From Isoetes taiwanensis (taxonomy: Eukaryota > Streptophyta > Lycopodiopsida > Isoetales > Isoetaceae), in NCBI GenBank assembly GCA_021234155.1, contig JAJEKV010000125.1, forward strand, positions 100,654 through 164,653: a DNA stretch of 64,000 nucleotides, read 5' to 3'. A program made the position numbers and the translations under genes. The first letter of the stretch is position 1. The number at the start of each line of letters is the position of its first letter. Below, one piece after another: positions 1 through 11,245 of the stretch. Under the pieces are notes generated by a model. The model ran no database searches. It worked only from the letters and a program-made list of their open reading frames with translations, and was not told the DNA's origin.

Positions 1-199
1 ATTGTTAGATCTATCAAGAGATGAGTGACCACATCTTGGCTCTCTTGATTAAACTTCAATCTTGTTGAGATTGTGAGTAGATCTATCAATACAAGTTGTA
101 CTTGAGTTGTGATTTGTCTTCTACTTGTGCTAGTAGAACTGAAGGAAATTGTTAGTATAACTTGTTTATAATATCTAGTAGACTCAATAAATTCTATCA
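1..199 (+). repeat. 5' LTR of the copia element (visible part)
   Basis: Ends with TTCTATCA immediately before the primer-binding site. It is identical to 8288-8486 except at position 164. A TGTTAGAT at 3-10 mirrors the terminal TCTATCA, so the LTR could be as short as 197 bp (3-199). The match continues to position 1, so a longer LTR cannot be excluded. An AATAAA at 187-192 could serve as a polyadenylation signal. Confidence 0.85.
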
Positions 200-200
200 T

Positions 201-213
201 TGGTATCAGAGCC
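201..213 (+). other. Primer-binding site, initiator-Met tRNA type
   Basis: TGGTATCAGAGCC lies one base downstream of the LTR end. It is the standard plant retrotransposon primer-binding sequence, complementary to the 3' end of initiator methionine tRNA, and fixes the element's orientation as plus. Confidence 0.92.
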
Positions 214-229
214 AGGTTGCTTGGTTACT

Positions 230-3200
230 ATGTCTACTAGATTTGCAGCTAACCTGTTAAACCAGATCGAAGTATTCAAGGGTGACACAGGCTTTCAAGT
301 CTGGAAGGAGGGTATTAAATCTGTTCTTGAGTTTGAGAACTTGTGGTATTTAATAGATGGCAGTCAAGCCAGAGTCACAGCAGCGGCAAGTTCTGGAGGC
401 TCCTGCCCTGGTGTTAGTACAAGTGGACCAAGTGGAGAGGCTGCAGGGTCTACTCAATCAGGGGGGTCTCCTACTTTAGCAAGAAGTGTACCAGATGAAG
501 CAAAGGTAAAGGAGGCTCAAGCAATTATTCCGAGCAAGGTTGGTACTGCCTTAAAGTTGAGATTGAGAGGGATGAAACCACATGAGATGTGGCAATATTT
601 GGTAAGCCAACATCTCGATCTAGCCAGCAAATTTTGCTTGCTATCTATCTTGATGCTTGGCCCAAACTATGGAAACGAGCTTTTCATCTCGCATGTGGCT
701 GGCTTTTATGGTCAATCTGGAAGAGAAGGAGGTTGTTTATCTTTAAGGGCGTAGATTGTTCTTCAGAAAGTGCAAAATAAAATTGTTATGGTTTACAATT
801 GTTCTTCTCTTGATCAAGAGAAGAAAGTACTGATCTGGCATACTTACCTTCAGATTCATTCTTTTGCATAGGCAGGTGGTTGTGCTCAGTTGGATCGGTT
901 TGTCTACTGGGGTTATAATCCTGTCTTTGCATTTTATGTTGCTCTAGTTCTTACTTGGTGAATAAAGCTTGTCGTCCTTCAAAAAAAAAAAAGCCAATAT
1001 GAAATTAAAAGTTCTTCTCAAATTGACTTGTTAGAACAACAATTGAGGAAATTAAAATTATTTGAGAAAGATAATCTGACAGATTTTCTAGAAAAGTTTG
1101 ACTCAATTGTTGCAGATCTAGAAGGGGCTGGAAATGTTCTGAGTGATCAATATCAAATTCTAGCATTGTCCAGAGCAGTTTCTCATAATACACACCTGGC
1201 AACATTGATTAGAAACATAGCAACTTCAAAAGAACATGCTGTGAGGATTATTAGAACTGAGTTTGAGCAGACTAAAGGTGTGCAAGATGATGAAGAACAT
1301 TCTGCTGAGTTGTTGTATGCAGGGAAGCAAAGGAGAAGGGGAAGCTCGAATTTTGGAAGAGGAGAAAGATTGGGACCATGTTTTACATGTAACCAATATG
1401 GACACTTGAAGTCTGAATGTCCAAATGAAGGTAAAATATTTAAATGTTTTAATTGTGATGGAAAAGGGCATCTAGCTGTGAACTGTCCAAACCCAAAAGG
1501 TATTGGAGAAAAAGAAAAAGGTCGAGGCAAAAGTTTTACAAGAGGTCGAGGAAGATTCAAAGGAGGCTCTAGTGTCAACATTGTTGAAGATACAAAGGTG
1601 GAGGAAGAGAATCCAGATGACACTATTGAGGTAACAAACCTGCTTAGTATTTCTCAAAATGTGGATAAATTTGACAGCAAGTTTCTTATTATAGATTCAG
1701 GAACAGAAAAGACAGTAGTACATGATGTTAAATTATTAAAAGAATGCAAAAGAAGAGGTGGTCAGGTTCAGCTTGGAGATGGTGGAGTATAGGAAATTAA
1801 AGACACAGGGGTGTTAGAAATTTTTGATTTACAAGGAAAAAGTGTGATGCTTAAGGAAGTCTTGTGTGTTCCAAATTTAGTGAGGAATTTGATATCTGTT
1901 TGCCAGCTTGTTGATCTTGGTTTCAAAGTTGTATTTGAGAAACTTGAGTGCAAAGTATATTACAATAATATTTTGAGATTCATTGGAAGGAGGATTGGTA
2001 ACTTATTTGGATTTAAAAAAGAAAAAGATCCATGTATCAATATTATTGAATTACCAACCAAGGAAACTTGACATACTAGATTATGCCATACAAATATGAA
2101 AAACATAGATTTGCTGGCCAAAAACAAGCTTATAACAGCCAAGGAAGATGAAAGAAAAGGGTTATGTGTTGGTTGCCAACTTGGCAAGCAAACAAGATTG
2201 CCATTTAAGAAATTTGCTAAAAGGGAAAAAGGAGTGTTGGATTTAATCCATACAGATTTGTGTGGACCAATTAATGTTATAAGTATGAGACAAAACAAAT
2301 ACTTTATAACATTTATAGATGATTTTAGCAGGAAAACAAAATGCTATCTTCTGAAAAACAAAGACCAAGCTTTTGATGCTCTAAAATTGTTTATAGCAGA
2401 TGTTGAACTAGAAACTGGAAGGAAAGTTAAATGTATAAGGTCTGACAGGGGAGGAGAATATTTGTCAGGTGAATTCAAATTGTTTTGTGCTAAACATGGA
2501 AAGACAGTTGACATGCAGGTATTGACCTCAACAAAATGGGGTGGCAGAAAGAAAGAATAGAACATTGTTAAAGGCTGTCAGATCAATGTTGAAATTTTCA
2601 GGGTTACCTAATTTCTTGTGGGATGAAGCTGTCAGAACTGCAGTCTATATTCAAAACATGCTGCCCTCAATAAGCACAAAAGGAACAATACCACATATGC
2701 TGTGGTCAGGTAAAGTTCCAAACTATGAGCATTTAAGGTCGTATGGATGTCTGGCTTTTGTTCATGTACCTGAAGAGATAAGGAAAAAACTTGATGACCG
2801 TGCTTGTATAGCTTACTTAGTAGGGTATGATGCCAACTCAAAAGGATATAGGCTATATGATCCTTTGCACAGAAAAATACTGATCAGTAGAGATGTAGTG
2901 TTTGATGAGGAAAAATATTACAAAGCAATTCCCAATGTAAATAAAAACGTTGCTGACATAGATGTGAAAAGTGCTGACACTGTTGTTGCAGAAGATATTG
3001 GACAAACCTCTCATGTCTTACAGGATCAACAGTTACAGGATCAACAAATGTTTGATGATAGTGATAATGAAGATAATTCAGGGGATGAACAACAAGAAGG
3101 CTCTGATCAAACTGAAGAAATTGAGCCTGAAGCTGAGCATGAAGAATTGGTGGAACAAGCACAAGTAATAGCACCTGAAAGAAAACAAAGGAAGAAAAGA

Positions 3201-4860
3201 AGAACAGAAGCTCAAGTTTTAGCTGATGAAGCTAAATTGCAAACAGAGTTATATGGCAGAAGAGAAACTGGAAAAAGCAAAAGGCATGAAATCTTTGAAG
3301 TTAATTCTGTATTTGACATTTTGGTTCTAGAAACAGATAATGTTCCAGCCATATTTGATGAAGCTATGCAAGGAAAGAATTCTCATAATTGGATTCAAGC
3401 AATGAAAGATGAGATGCATGCTTTAAAAAAAACAGAAACCTACACAGTGGTAGAAGCTCCTCAAAACAAAAATGTTGTAGGCAATAAATGGATATTTAGA
3501 GTTAAACCAGGAGTGGATGGCAAATCAAGAAAATTTAAAGCAAGACTTGTAGCACAGGACTTTACTCAGAAAAAAGGATTGGATTTTGATGAGACATTTT
3601 CACCTCTGGTAAAAATTAATAGCTTGAGAATATTGTTATCGATTGCAAATGCTTATAATCTTGAAATTCGTCATATGGATGTGAGCACAGCATTTTTGAA
3701 TGCAGAATTAGAGGAGGAGATTTATCTTAAACCTGAAGAAGAAGATGGTAAGGTCTGGAGGTTAAACAGAGTAGTTTATGGATTAAGACAAGCACCAAAG
3801 GAGTGGTATAAGTGTATGGACAATTATCTCTTGGAGCAGGGTTTTCAAAAATTGCTATGTGATGGAAATTTATACAGATATGTAGATTACGAACATTGGT
3901 GCATTATTGATTTGTATGTGGATAACAATATTATGGTTGCAAACAATGCATCAATATTGATTCATCGCAAAGAATTGTTAAAGAAAAGGTTTCAAATGAC
4001 AGATTTGGGAGAATTAAAAAGATTTTTGGGAATTGAAGTGATTCAAGATCGAGTAAACAAACTGTTGACTTTGAACCGAGAAACACAAATTGTCAACATG
4101 CTTAAAAAATTTAACATGAGTGATTGCAACATTGCAAACACTCCACTGGTATCAGGCCATAAAATATCAGCCTTGATATGTCCACAATTGCAGAAAAGAA
4201 GCAAATGGAGAAGATTCCATACAGATCCTTAATTGGATGTTTGTCTTACCTAGCAAACTGCACAAGGCCTGATATAGCATTTGGTGTCAATTTATTAAGC
4301 AGATACAACAACAATCCTGGTAAAGAACATTGGGTAGCTACTAAGAGAATTTTGAGATATCTTAAAGGAACATTAAAGATTGGAATTATGTATAATTCAA
4401 ATGACCTAACTCTGAAAGCATATTGTGATTCTGATTGGGCTGGAGATTTGGACCAAAGAAAATCAACCTCAAGTTATATTATACTTCTGGGAGGAGCTTT
4501 AGTGGCATGGAAGTGCAAAAAACAAAGCAGTATAGCTCTTTCTAGTGCTGAGGCTGAATATAATGCAGCTGCACTTCTTACAAAAGAGTTAATATGGGAG
4601 AGAAGACTGTTGGCGGAACTAAATTATGACAAACAGGTCCAACACAAATCTTATGTGACAATACAAGTTGTATTGCTATGACAAAGAACCCAGTGCTTCA
4701 TGAAAGATCTAAACAACATTGAGATGCAGGTTCATTTTATTCGAGATATGGTTGAGAAAAAGTTTGTGCAACTAACTTATGTTAGAACAGTGGATCAATT
4801 TGCAGACATTCTAACTAAAGCATTATCTGTTGGAAGATTTCAGGAACTCAGGAATATGTA
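230..4860 (+). pseudogene. copia gag-pol polyprotein, disrupted
   Basis: Gag starts at ATG 230, runs to codon 608-610, is interrupted by a LINE, and resumes at 998 in the same frame. Two CCHC zinc knuckles sit at 1379-1420 and 1445-1486. The protease Asp-Ser-Gly is at 1694-1702. An in-frame TAG is at 1790-1792 and a TGA at 2069-2071, the latter where integrases normally have a Trp before the His of the zinc domain. The integrase zinc domain and core run to about 2540, where a frame shift leads into 2541-4232 (integrase end, reverse transcriptase). Frame shifts follow near 4170, 4660 and 4715, before and within the RNase H tail, which still reads ADILTKAL near 4803-4826. The reverse-transcriptase box at 3915-3926 reads YVDN, not YVDD, so a catalytic aspartate is lost. 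This copy cannot encode its own transposition proteins. Confidence 0.92.
611..990 (+). mobile_element. 5'-truncated LINE insertion in gag
   Basis: A 380-bp insert is flanked by AAGCCAA at 604-610 and 991-997 and ends in A(10-12), the signature of target-primed LINE integration. Its start encodes the tail of a plant LINE zf-RVT-like domain (residues like WLLWSIWKRRR), then a 3' UTR ending in AATAAAGCTTGTCGTCC before the poly(A). Deleting the insert and one TSD copy restores the gag frame exactly: codon 608-610 joins codon 998-1000. Confidence 0.88.
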
Positions 4861-5706
4861 GCATAATAACAGGGGGTTTCTTTTGTATTTTTATACTATT
4901 TTTCATAAGGTTTTTATATGATTTCATGAATGTATTTGATGAGGCATACTAATTAGTATATCTAGAGTGCACATACGTTTGAACTAATTTTAATGCCCAT
5001 ATCCAATGGTTTAGACAAATATATCATATATTTCGTTATTATATTGTATTTTTATTATTGTATCAGATTTTGCCCTACATGCAAGGCTCGAGATAACCCA
5101 TTTTAGGGTTATCTTATTGATCTTCTTCAGCATCACGTAGGTAGACAGGCCGGCCTCAGGATCAACATTCGAGCATCCAGATTGTCTCCAGCATCCAGCA
5201 TCCAGACTTAAGCAGTGGCAGCAGGACTGCACCAGCACAAGTGCCTGAATACAGGGATCTCCATCCCGCCCAATACACAAACCATGCCGGCTCCTTCTTG
5301 GCATCAGATCGAAATTTATCACAAGGGCTTTTCGGCCAGCAGCAGATAGGAAATAATTTAGTTCAGGTCGGATTCACAGGCCCTTTTGGTTACTTTGATT
5401 CAAGCATGGAGTTCTTTGTTCATAGGGGGGTTTAGGGCATCGGATCTTTTTTCTTGGAACTTTTCCGTTGAACTTCTTTGAAAGGAAAGATCATGATCAG
5501 GGTGGATGTGGTATAAACGAGAGCACAACGCAGGTATGCTTTTGTTTTGCTAGCTTTGCAATTTTGAGTAGAAAGAAGAAGAAGCCGTGAATATAACACA
5601 CCGGCACACACGGGGTCACAAATGGCGAAAAAATAGAATCAACAATTGCCGAATCAGATTAGGCCAACATTCTCGCGGGAGTCGACAAAGACAAAGAAAG
5701 GCCTAG

Positions 5707-5802
5707 GAATCTTTGCCTCTTGTTTTTAATTTGAGCCCCCAGATCGATGGGCCAGAATCTTTGCCTCTTGTTTTTAATTTGAGCCCCCAGATCGATGGGC
5801 CA
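5707..5802 (+). repeat. Perfect 48-bp tandem duplication
   Basis: 5707-5754 and 5755-5802 are identical head-to-tail copies beginning GAATCTTTGCCTC and ending GATGGGCCA. Their identity implies a recent slippage or unequal event. Confidence 0.95.
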
Positions 5803-5970
5803 GGTCTAGGGCCACCGTTTTCTGGATCAGACACTACTATTGCAAAGAAAGAGCTCAGCCCTTTTTTACGATGGGGGCGATGGATTTTCCCATATTTTCA
5901 ACTGAATTAGCCTGGTTTTATCCTGGAATTAGCTGGTTTTATCCTTGCCAAAGACACAGAGTAGTTTTTG

Positions 5971-6045
5971 AGCGATGGATTTCCTCACGGGAATTGAAAG
6001 GAAAGGTTAGCGATGGATTTCCACCAGGAATTGAAAGGAAAGGTT
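5971..6045 (+). repeat. Imperfect 38/37-bp tandem duplication
   Basis: 5971-6008 and 6009-6045 share AGCGATGGATTTCC and GGAATTGAAAGGAAAGGTT, with one gap and a few changes. A weaker related start is at about 5877. Confidence 0.85.
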
Positions 6046-6236
6046 AGCTATTTGGTTTTCTGTTCGCTTATTCCAAAGCAAATTGAGACTTGTGAAGCAT
6101 GCATTTTCCAGGTGATTTTTAACTATAATGGGTAAACGAAGAGTACATCTTATTGTGTCAATTTAAAGTGCCCAGTGTGAATTATTGTGTGAATTTATTG
6201 TGTGAATCGATTGCGTGACTGCATAGGTGAATCAAC

Positions 6237-6374
6237 ATGGCCCATTCTAAAGTAGGCTTCATTGGACTTGGTGCAATGGTGCCTAATCCACCTTTGTTAT
6301 TGCAAACGTTTGTCTTCAATTCTTGGGAGCTTGTCTTCAATTCTTGGGAGCTTGAGAAAAGTTTGTTTGTTTAA
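6237..6374 (+). other. Short ORF with dinucleotide-binding-like motif
   Basis: ATG at 6237 opens a ~45-codon frame that begins MAHSKVGFIGLGAM. This matches the N-terminal Rossmann glycine motif of 3-hydroxyisobutyrate/6-phosphogluconate-type dehydrogenases. Similarity stops after about 14 residues, and a 21-bp tandem duplication follows. It may be a captured fragment of a host dehydrogenase gene, or chance. The motif is short, so confidence is low. Confidence 0.3.
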
Positions 6375-8287
6375 GTAATGCTTGGGACTTGACTTCGGCT
6401 TCTTACGCTATCATCATCGTGTTGTAGCACGTGACCGGCTATGCTTCTTCTCGATCAAATGCACACCATGCTTCTCCTAATCAAATGCACAAGGCCGTAG
6501 ATTCAAGCTCTTCAAGCGGCAAATCCTCTTCTGCAAATGGCAGTCGGCAACAAACCAGGTTAGGAAGCGGAAGCTTTTGCAGGTTGTGCAACACAAGAGC
6601 AAGCTCTGAAACATATTTGAAGAAATTTAGGTAGTCGAAGTAGTGGCGGCAAAGCAGGATGTTTTCATATGGCAAGCTATTGCACACAATTACTTTGCAA
6701 GTGCTTTGGTAAAACCTTAAGTTCTGATTCTTCATTTGCCCTTTGTTACATATGGTGGTATGAAATTGTAGATCATTCAGGCACCTATGGTGGACCTATG
6801 GTGGACACCTAGACCGATGTTATTGTCATGCTGAAGGTAAGATTTGTGTGTTTCACCATTTTTGAGATCTCTTAATATTGTTATTCATTTCTTTTATTTC
6901 ATTGTTCACACATTGTTTGGCAGGAATTCAACCAATATTTGCGTGGCTTATAATTTTTTTAACTCTATTAGAATGTGAAAGTCGAGAACCTGTTGTGTTG
7001 ACAATCAGATAAAACATTGGCACATTTATTGCTTTGGAACAAGCTACAAAAGTTTCTCATGAGGAAACAAGCTGGAGAGGTTATTGTACAGACAGTTGCT
7101 TTATTAGACACATTGAAATGGTGTATTCTCAAGTTTAATATAATTGTTCAAGTGCATAGTTTACAAATATGTTTAGTTTGGAGACTCCACTAGTATATTA
7201 AATTAATATGGATCTCCTCGGACGTGCTAACAAGCTAGAAGGAAATAATTTCTCAAGTGCATATTATCAGTGTAGTAACCAATACACATAAAGTTTATCT
7301 ATATTTGCTTTAGTTAGGGCCCGAAGGGCCCAAATTTTTTTTCAATATAATAATCAACACACAACCATTAATATTATTGACACAAACCATTGCATCCAAT
7401 GCATTTAAATTAAAATCCCCCTGAAACCCCCTTTGGTTTGGGTGCATATTCACACGGGGGGATTACGTAGGGCAGCGAGAGCCCCTAAAAATTTATAATA
7501 CTTGTATAAAATTAACACCATTAAGTACATTCTCTCAAACCTTATAGTATTTTGTAAACCTTAATATACAGTATACAAAAATTTATACATTCATACCCCA
7601 CAAACGAGGATCGCTATGTACGGTCCAGATCTTGGAATAAAGGGCAAATATGCCCATCCGACAGCTCTCGTTGCCCCGTGTGAAATTAAAGGTTCAAATG
7701 ATATAAAGAAAGATAAGACCATATAATGGTTAAGACCAACTTTCAAGGTTTTTATTTAAATGCATGGGCAAAGCAGAGTTACTGGACAAACTATCAGTGT
7801 ATATAAGAGCAGTTGAGCAGGTTCTTGAAGGGTAAACATTGTTGAAGAATATTATCTCAAGGGTTGCAGCATTACAAGGTTGCAATAGGTTATAATGGTT
7901 GCAACCTAGGTATATTCAAAGGGGGAATATATTATCAATGGTCGAGATATTATTCAATGGTTTGAATATGGCTTTTAAACAGAAGCATTCCTGTGGGATA
8001 ATTCGAAGCAGATGAATTCCCAGCTTGGAATGCATGTCCTCGTCGGAGGATAGAAGATAAATCAAGAAGAATGCATTTAACATTTTATCTGGTTTTGCAG
8101 AAGCGGTGGATTTGGCCAACTAGGGAAGCACGATAGAGCTACAGTGATTGTTTCGATCCGATAGCTACAGTGTTTCGTTTAATATTTCTGCTACAGTATA
8201 TTTTATGAATGACCATGGTTTGCTACATTATATTTTATGAATGACTATGGTTTAGCTCATTTACTTTGTAAATAAATAAAGGGAAAA

Positions 8288-8486
8288 ATTGTTAGATCTA
8301 TCAAGAGATGAGTGACCACATCTTGGCTCTCTTGATTAAACTTCAATCTTGTTGAGATTGTGAGTAGATCTATCAATACAAGTTGTACTTGAGTTGTGAT
8401 TTGTCTTCTACTTGTGCTAGTAGAACTGAAGGAAATTGTTAGTATAACTTATTTATAATATCTAGTAGACTCAATAAATTCTATCA
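8288..8486 (+). repeat. 3' LTR of the copia element (region shared with 5' LTR)
   Basis: Matches 1-199 at 198 of 199 bases. It ends CTATCA at 8486, immediately followed by minus-strand LINE ORF1 sequence. The right-hand flank begins GCCTA, the candidate target-site duplication to compare with the missing left flank. Confidence 0.9.
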
Positions 8487-10500
8487 GCCTAGAATTTGCC
8501 AACTCCTTATTTGTAATGTTTGGAGGTCTCCCTTGGTCTGAGTTGTCACTTTGATTTGTCAAAGACATTTTTTCGGATCCTATGCAATTAGAATTCTCCA
8601 TGTCTGATCTTTCCTTCTTATCTGTAGTTTTTGCCTCATTATATTCTTGTGTTAAGACCACCATACCTTCCCCATTATTAGAGCTAGCTATATTTGTTAT
8701 TTCTTCCCTTGTATTTCCTTCAGCAAATATAACATTTTCACTGTCATCTTATCTTATCTTATCTTTTAATATGCTCTTTCTGTCCACTATGGCCACTCTG
8801 TCCAACCGTATCCACATGCAATTCAACAAGTTGAAGAGCAATTTGACTTGAGATGGATCCATTAGGCAAAGAATTATCAATTTGTATATCAGGGTTATCA
8901 GATAAGTCAAATAGAGGTAATAAAGGAGGAATATAAGAGTTCAATATAGGAGTGCTGGTAGTTATAGGTTTGGATATGGGAATAGGTACAGAAAGATCTG
9001 ATGAAGGGGGGGAGGCCAGTGGCTCTTCAGTGTCTGCACAGAAATCAACATTCATATTAGCAAGAACCCCAAAACTATTTGAGCATCTGACCTTGTTTGT
9101 ATTGCTTGTAGAGCTTGCAATATCAATATCAGTCTTTTCCTTATTGTTTTCCATAATTAATAATTCTTCATTCTCTCTTGAATCTCCTTCGTTTTTTGTT
9201 GCAAAAGATCCTTATTCCCATAGCTGCTTTGTTTTTTGAGTAAGGATTATGAAGTTCCCTTACATCCCCTTCTTTTCCTACTGCAGCTTTTCTAGATTCT
9301 TGCATAATGTTATGCAATGTCTTGTGTAGATCACGTTGCTGATGCTGCATAGGAGCCTTACCCTTGAGCATTCTTTTATTATGCTCAATATTGGCTTTAT
9401 TAGCAGTCAGAAGTTGACTGTTTAAATTTTTGTTTTCTGCAACCAAGTCTTCCTTGTTATTTTCCTTTGATGGTAACATTCCCTTTGGACATAGCTCCCT
9501 TATTGAGAATTTTAATTGGAAGGAGCTAGATTGTAGATGGTCGAGTCTTGAGATGTCAATTTGTTATCCACCTCTTTCACTAAATGCTGCTGCTTTTTCC
9601 TGAATTCTCTTTTTTTAAGAATTCTTTTCTGACTGCCATTAACTCTAGCATAAGGAATCCATTGTTGGAGGTTTAATTGGGTCGAACTATAAGTCTGCCT
9701 TTTGTGTTGATTGTGCATGTAATCAGTTTGATCCTTCTGATAATGATTATTTTGCACATTTTCTGAGAACTTTGCCAATCTGAGATTATCTGCAGTATCC
9801 CCTTGTTTTCCCTTATGGATCTGACTTTCTGATCCTCCTTTATCCATTGTCTTGTTGCAAATAAAGACAGAGAAATGTCTGGCATTGCAATTCTGGCAAA
9901 AGTATGGCAATCCTACCCATCTCAATTGCAGGTTCATAGGTTTGCCAAATAAGTCAATCGGAGGAATGGAGGTGGGAATAGGTTTTGAAATATCAAGTTG
10001 AATATAACATTGAGGGGGCTTGTAAGGAGAAAATTCAGTGAAAAGTAGGTGCCAATGGAGTTAAAAATGTTAGAAAACAATCCTCACTCCAGTATATAGG
10101 GAAAAGATCACTCATACTGACTGAAGCAATGAAAATTCTACCAAAATCATTGATAGGCAAAGAAGGGCTCCATTTTAAAAAGGATATTTGAGAGGTATTA
10201 GAGGTTGAATGACCCAATTTAAGCATGAAGTTTGCTGTTCTAATGTTACTACATTCCATAAAAAAATAGGGCTAATTAAGCCAATATATGGGGTTTATAA
10301 TAATTCCTTTGTGAAGTCTAAGTAGGTGATCCCATAATTTTTCAATACTAATCCCAACTCTATCCACACAAATGATGACATCAGTAGAGGAGAGGGATTC
10401 AATCTTTGAGGCAATGGGAGAATTGTTCAAATGAATATCTTTGAAGAGCTGGAGATTAGGCCGAGTCGTATATTGCAAATTGTAGAATTCTTGAGCAAGA
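8487..10500 (-). pseudogene. LINE ORF1 (DUF4283/CCHC type), decayed and interrupted
   Basis: Minus-strand frames line up in the order of a plant L1 ORF1 protein. 10478-10035 resembles the DUF4283 RNA-binding region, including a block like FLKWSPSLP then PIYWSED. 9937-9870 holds a zinc-knuckle-like CQNC...H...C whose His is one residue early against the usual CX2CX4HX4C. A polar linker follows (9870-9170). A Ser/Pro-rich tail ends with a GRPP-type basic motif near 8540, as in L1 ORF1 C termini. Stops and frame shifts separate these blocks. The frame is cut at 8487 by the copia LTR, so the LINE was there first. Its reverse transcriptase is not in the window. Confidence 0.7.
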
Positions 10501-10823
10501 TCTCAGTCAGAAAGAACTTGCTGAGCTGGCCTGGGATCACCATATGGGATGGGAACTCCATTTACATCTAGAATGGGGGTGACATTATCGATCTCACGAT
10601 CCTTGGAGAGATTGTCCCATTGTGGAACATCTGTAGAGAAATGTTGCATTTCTTTGAAAAGGAAGTTCAAATCAGCAAAATCCCCAATTTAAAATACTTT
10701 AGAGGGATCAAAGTGGAAGGAACTTAACTGTTTTAAGAGGTTGCCTCTCTGATTTGGAGGAAGAAGCATGAACTTCTGAAGAAGAATGAGCGAAGTGGCA
10801 TTTAGATTTTTTGAAATATTTGA
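10501..10823. other. Gene-free spacer
   Basis: Possible 5' part of the minus-strand LINE. I see no confident protein similarity. It ends at a T20 run (10824-10843) that marks the border of the duplicated unit. Confidence 0.4.
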
Positions 10824-10843
10824 TTTTTTTTTTTTTTTTTTTT

Positions 10844-11206
10844 GCATGCTATATGTTGGAGTTTCTACATGTGGGCTTTTCCTACACGTTTGCTACATGA
10901 TGCCTTAGTAGCTGCCTAGTGGCAATGACTGAAAGATAGACTGAAGCAGACTTTTGATGGGTGTTGCCCAAGGTCTTCTGGCAGCTCAAAATTTAGTCTG
11001 GGCGTTTAGTCTAGTGGTAATACACTAGGTCTAGCAACTATAGGTCTCGAGTTCGAGACCGCCCAGAATCGCACTCTGAACTGTTGGGTGTCAAAACCCA
11101 CAGACGCAATGTAAAGTGGTTGGGGGCAGGGCCCAACAAAGCAATGTAGTGTGGTGTGTGGTCACATGTCCAGTTGGATGCTGCCTAGTGGCGTGACGTT
11201 AAAATA

Positions 11207-11245
<39 letters not shown>

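Larger units (their letters stand above)
4861..8287. other. Non-coding 3' region between copia pol and visible LTR
   Basis: This 3.4-kb stretch has no retroelement protein signature. It contains three kinds of perfect or near-perfect short tandem duplications (5707-5802, 5971-6045, 6310-6351), a short ORF with a Rossmann-like motif (6237-6374) and a TATATAAG at about 7797. Either much of it is LTR sequence, or it is acquired DNA carried by the element. AAAGGGAAAAA at 8278-8288, just before TGTTAGATC, is a plausible polypurine tract. The AACAGGGGG at 4868-4876 is a second candidate near the end of pol. Confidence 0.55.
1..8486 (+). mobile_element. Ty1/copia LTR retrotransposon, non-autonomous
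   Basis: The first 199 bases recur at 8288-8486 with a single substitution (G164 against A) and no gap, so they are the ends of two long terminal repeats. A primer-binding site follows the 5' copy, and gag, protease, integrase, reverse transcriptase and RNase H remnants follow in copia order (integrase before reverse transcriptase). The coding region has a LINE insertion, two in-frame stops and at least four frame breaks. Between the end of pol (about 4860) and the visible 3' repeat lies 3.4 kb without retroelement genes. The true LTR start is uncertain because the window opens at or inside the 5' LTR. A TATA-like TATATAAG at about 7797 suggests the LTR may extend well upstream of 8288. The element sits inside a minus-strand LINE ORF1. 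No target-site duplication can be tested, because only two bases or fewer of left flank could be present. Confidence 0.9.

Noticed and set aside
1226-2841. Minus-strand ORFs opposite copia gag and pol
   Set aside because: They are antisense shadows of the recognised retroelement frames.
8487-8491. GCCTA as the copia target-site duplication
   Set aside because: The left flank is outside the window and the two bases before TGTTAGAT do not match, so it cannot be tested.
10994-11075. A functional tRNA gene
   Set aside because: A- and B-box-like sequences are present, but they belong to a 251-bp element with a TATC tail and target duplication, i.e. a SINE.
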